22,489 nucleotides of DNA from Rodentolepis nana (Eukaryota; Platyhelminthes; Cestoda; Cyclophyllidea; Hymenolepididae), in the NCBI GenBank assembly GCA_900617975.1, contig UZAE01000479.1, positions 1-22,489 of the forward strand, read 5' to 3'. Numbering within the stretch: position 1 is the first letter of the stretch; every line of letters begins with the position of its first letter. Below the pieces are notes generated by a model. It saw only the letters and a list, made by a program, of their open reading frames with translations. It searched no databases and was not told the DNA's origin. Positions 18,332-22,489 of the stretch are shown here, piece by piece. The position numbers and the translations under genes were made by a program.

Positions 18332-21300
18332 CGTGGTATCGTGTGTATTTCTGCCTTAGTTTAACGATCTGCTAAATGTGCCAGGTCTCTTATGATGTGT
18401 TGGGGGTTGAAGCATGATTGTTTACATTCCTGATTGGTTAGTGCGTCATTAGTGTCACATCTAGCAAATCAGCAATTTAAGGAGTATATCTGACGCCCCC
18501 TCACCCCACCCCACCCCCCCAAATTCACTTAATGAGCTCACCAATAGAGACATATGCAATTATGTTTTTATGAGATGCTATCATCAGCACTCTTCACTGC
18601 AATATAAGAAGGTTCCAAATGCGAAGAATAGTGATTTGATCATAGCTCAGATGCATCAGTAATTTGGGAGTAAATTCCATTTACATCTACATTTTCACTC
18701 AATGCCCAAAGTATCTAACAGAACGCAGTTTCCACGCGTGAGTTTAGATAATCAAGGATAAATTTCTAGAGAGTTATTAACTCAGTTCGCTGTTTATCAA
18801 TTAAAAGAGTCACTTTCTTTATTCAGAGAGTTCCACTCATATCCAAGTATCATAAAATAAGGCTTTTCTGCCATTTTGAAACATTCATCGGTTTTATAAA
18901 TGGTGAAAAAGTAATGTAAGGCCTACAAAAAAAGTTAAAGATTAATTTTTCCCTTTTATTTTCTCAATTCTTTTGCCCAATTTAACCGGACATTTAGCAT
19001 ATCCTGTTGACAGGTAACCCATAGCGGTAAAACCGGCGATTCAACATCTTGAGAAAGTGAAAATAGTTTTCCGCGAAATAAAATAAGGTCCTTTAACCAA
19101 GTATGAGGGGCATTATAGAATTCCCAAAAGTGTCAACTACAGCTAACCTTTAAATTAAATTTCAATTTGGAAAATTTTGATACCGTTCATCTTCAGATTT
19201 ATTTCCAAGAATACTTATAACGAGGATAGAAATCCATGTTTAGATAGTTTTTCCAAAGTTATATCTTTATCAATGGACTAATCAAGGCTATTTTAAACCG
19301 AAAAGTTATTCTCTAATATGTTTGTTTAAATTGAGTGGAGTCTTTGTGTTTTAATTTCCTTACGTGATAAGTTTAGTTCTTAAATATCGCGTTTTGGCCG
19401 GCGTATTATCGAATCTAGGAATTATGGTGCAAATGCTAGAATTTCCCACTTTGTCTTAGTCATTTTATTTCAAATTTTAATCTTACGTTCTCTGTCCTTC
19501 TCAGGTTATGTCAAGATCAATCAGAATAGAGAGTGATGGAATCACCAAATATTGATTAAGATATTCGTTACTTTTAGCATAAAAGACCTAAAGTTCCTTA
19601 CTAAAGGAAGCAGCTTAAGATGCTCACAGTCAATGAGGCGCTAGTACTTGTCTGACACTGGAACAATATTTCAGTACATTATAAATTAGAAAATCTAAAT
19701 CTACAGACGAACTCGTAATTTTGATGTCCAGACGCGCCAGGCTCTGTTTCATAAACTTATCAAAAATTCACCGAACTGATTCAGCCCTTCATATAGTTAC
19801 TTTCAACTTACAGTTACCTTTAATGGTTCCTCCATGGGGCAAAATAATTGAAATGTATGTAATATTATTTATGGCATTTGAGTCTACTTATTTTAAATAG
19901 ACTTTCAATTTTCGGTTTTCAAAAAATCAACATCAGGATGCTTTCTGGCAAGCAGGTCGAAAAAGGACAATTCTATTTCAAAATATTCGTTATCAGCATA
20001 AAATTAAAGATATTGGAGAAGGCTCATTAATTTGTTAATAATCATTTATTTTTTAGTAATCAATTTTGGAATTAGATTCTTCTTAGGATGATCTAATTCC
20101 AAAAATTCCTTTTATTTACAATTCACTTGAATATTACCGATATTCGCTAGCACGGCCAGCAATCGAGTCAACTTGAATTCTTTACTTAAAATATTTTATG
20201 AATTCATTCAATTCAATTTATTCGAAGATCCTATCACAACTCGAGCAAGAATGAGTAGAAGAGAGGGCTTAGGGATTTTGTAATTCAACTTTTTCAGCAA
20301 TCAATGAATATACTTTTGCAGTCTCGTTCAATAATTCCTTTTTCCAATAATCGGTTTCATTAATGTTTTTTATTCATTCTATGCCGATCTTGAATCTGAA
20401 ATACTTTTGTTATGGTGCATACGGGGAAGCGTATAAATATTAAAAGAGAGATTGCTATATTTCCTTCTTAGGCGTCTCCTTGAAATAGATTTAATATTCA
20501 AATATCACTATATTACTATCTAAAGATATTATATTGGTATTGATTTTGAGCTTTCAATGTTTAAATTAAATAATTGTGAGGCGCACAGTTGAGATAGAAC
20601 TGGAGTTTTGAAACAAGATCTCAAGTGAATTCATTTTTACTTCAGCTATTTTAAATAAGTGTTCTGATGTAAGATAAAGTTTTAATAGGGTACATAGAGG
20701 CTTCATAAGGGGGTGTATATGAGAGAGTGAGATGAAAAGTTTATCTAATTAGTTATCTTGAGCCCACAATTTTGATATTTCTTTTCGATTCTAAAACCAC
20801 TACTCAGGAGTTCTTTGAGAATATTCCATTAGAGCTGAGCTATAAAATCCGGGTTTAAAGACAAATTCTAACTATTCATCCCATTTTCTCAATCTCATAT
20901 ATTGAGTTCCAAGTTACTTTTATGGGCACTCGAAAATGTGTTCAAACCATAATCAATATTTGGATGACTGTACTTTACATCATTATTTTAATGTGGGATC
21001 AATTTCGATGATATATATTGCTATTATCGATTTTCATGTAAGGCATAACATCCGAAATGGTATAAATGAAGTTGTCTAAAATTGAACTCAGCAAAAGTGT
21101 ACTTTAATTTATTGATGAAATTTATCATTTCCTCAACAATGAAAACATTTAAGCAGATAGGTTACTAAAATATAACTTTTCTCAATGCTTTGAGATTCTA
21201 CCTTGTGCCTACGAATACTGTATAATTATGAAATTATTTATCCAAACTAATGAATAACCATGCACATGCCATAATGTTTCTCAGGCAACTAAATATCGTT

Positions 21301-21750
21301 TTACAAAGTTTTAAACAATTATTTTTCTTTCTACAGCCATTTCCTTGAATATTTAGAAATAATTAGGCGATATTATACTATGCATAATATAGCATAAAAG
21401 ATGGAGTGATTTTTTCAATTTCAATTTTATTTTGCGGCATTTATTCGTAAATATATCTTACCCCCCCCCCTTTTATCTGCTCCCATTTTTAATTTCCCTG
21501 TTTGGTGAACTTTCTAGTCAAATCTCGCATTCGTAGGTTTGGCAAAAATTTCAATGAAGCGAATAAATACGAAAGGCACATAAAATCTATAATATATGCT
21601 CGTTACGTTCCAATTAAATATATAATCACTGTCGGCTACATTAGCTTGGTCTAGTCAATTGACGCAGTGAAATCAGCCTGACTTCCTGATTGATTCACTC
21701 TGCGATCAATTTTGAGCTTCATTTTGGATCGCACACGTTTTGTCTCAAAA
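18332..21750. other. 5' flank of EF-hand gene B and long gene-free stretch
   Basis: About 3.4 kb of AT-rich sequence. The promoter of gene B should lie next to 18331, but no core element is clear. A C-rich patch (about 18495-18520), a 14 bp stem hairpin (20064-20104) and a run of 10 C (21461-21470) are the only structures I noticed. No exon, tRNA or transposon is recognised. Confidence 0.5.
20064..20104. other. Perfect 14 bp hairpin
   Basis: ttttggaattagat (20064-20077) pairs exactly with atctaattccaaaa (20091-20104) around a 13-base loop. It is AT-rich, of unknown function, and not tied to a gene. Confidence 0.6.
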
Positions 21751-21752
21751 TA

Positions 21753-22489
21753 GTAGGTTGGCAAATAAGTCATTGCCGAATTCAAATAAGAGGGCAAATT
21801 CGGAATTTTTGTTTAAAAATATAACTTTATTCAATTAGATATTGGCCGTTCTTGTCGATGACCTTTTCCCATCGTTCTGGCAGAGTAAAAATTCCCCGTT
21901 CGTAAAATGTCTGGTCTTTGCTATTACAAAACTGAATTAGGTGTGATCCGACATCATCCGCGTTGTTAAAAATTTTACCATTTAAAGAGTTTTGCATGGA
22001 AGGAAACAAATGGTAATCCGAAGGCGCAAGGTGAGGGCTATATGGTGGGTGTGACAAAACAAAACAAAACATCCCAACCCAGTTCCAATAATTTTTGCCG
22101 AGTAACCAAAGAAGTGTGGGGCCTTGCGTTATCATGATGGAAAACAACACCCTTCCGATTTGATAATGCCGGCCGCTTATCTTCAATTGCATCCTTCAGT
22201 TTTTCGAGTTCTTCAACATACACATTTGAATTTATCGTTTGGTTGTGCGGCATGAGTTCAAAATACAAAATTCCCTTGTGATCCCACCACACTGACAGCA
22301 TAATCTCTTTTGGTGAATCTCTGCTTTTGATATTGTTTGGGCTGGTTGATCTTGCTTTACCCATGATCTCTTGCGAGTAACATTGTTGTAAACTATCCAC
22401 TTTTCGTCGCCAGTAACTAGGTTCTTCAGAAATGGATCATTCTCATTGCGTTTCAGTAGCGGCGAATCACAGATGCTAATCCGTTGCGT
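21753..22489 (-). mobile_element. Second mariner copy, truncated by the window end
   Basis: Starts gtaggttggcaaataagtca after TA (21751-21752) and is nearly identical to the element at 13342-14620 across the 737 visible bases. The missing part is the N-terminal half of the transposase and the other TIR. Orientation is the same as the first copy. Confidence 0.92.
21827..22489 (-). pseudogene. Mariner transposase pseudogene, partial
   Basis: The C-terminal two-thirds of the transposase is visible. It shares with the first copy the 1-base loss at caccaaaagagattatg. It lacks the first copy's 4-base insertion and extra proline codon (reads LKDAIEDKRPAL and DNARPHTS). Its own lesion is a 10-base expansion, ttttgttttg, after GWDV, shifting frame before SHPPYSP. 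SPDLAPSD is changed to SPHLAPSD, but the catalytic aspartate of PSD is kept. Confidence 0.9.

Overview
This is a piece of an AT-rich (about two-thirds A+T by eye) invertebrate nuclear genome. The evidence is a spliced BMP-type ligand gene, two spliced four-EF-hand genes, mariner DNA transposons, a LINE remnant, and SINE-like elements with short target-site duplications. The four-EF-hand proteins remind me of the small calcium-binding proteins of flatworms, so I lean to a spiralian such as a flatworm. The sequence alone does not prove the phylum, and a small crustacean or another invertebrate remains possible.

Layout. Positions 1-310 hold a SINE-like repeat. From about 840 to 1443 lies a GC-rich, C-tract-rich 5' flank. 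The ligand gene runs on the + strand from 1444 to 6330 in three exons (1444-1762, 4864-5312, 5911-6330) and encodes a 395-residue preproprotein with a furin site and a seven-cysteine mature domain that looks most like BMP3/GDF10. Its 3.1 kb first intron carries the 3' end of a LINE (3162-3381, minus). A 2.4 kb spacer and a minus-strand SINE copy (8866-9191) follow. Two paralogous minus-strand EF-hand genes come next: gene A at 9474-11036 and gene B at 16980-18331. Each has three exons of exactly 141, 95 and 202 bases and encodes 145 residues. The 6 kb between them holds a SINE copy (12925-13222), a full-length dead mariner (13342-14620) and another SINE copy (15664-15975). After gene B come 3.4 kb of AT-rich sequence without recognisable genes, then a second mariner copy (from 21753) cut by the window end.

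The genes are not an operon and have no evident joint function. One is a secreted patterning signal. The other two are cytosolic calcium sensors or buffers from a tandem duplication. The most interesting structure is in the repeats. The SINE-like elements share their last ~60 bases, including a stem-loop and an AAATAAAT tail, with the 3' end of the LINE fragment inside the ligand intron. This suggests a SINE/LINE partnership in which the SINE borrows the LINE's tail for retrotransposition.
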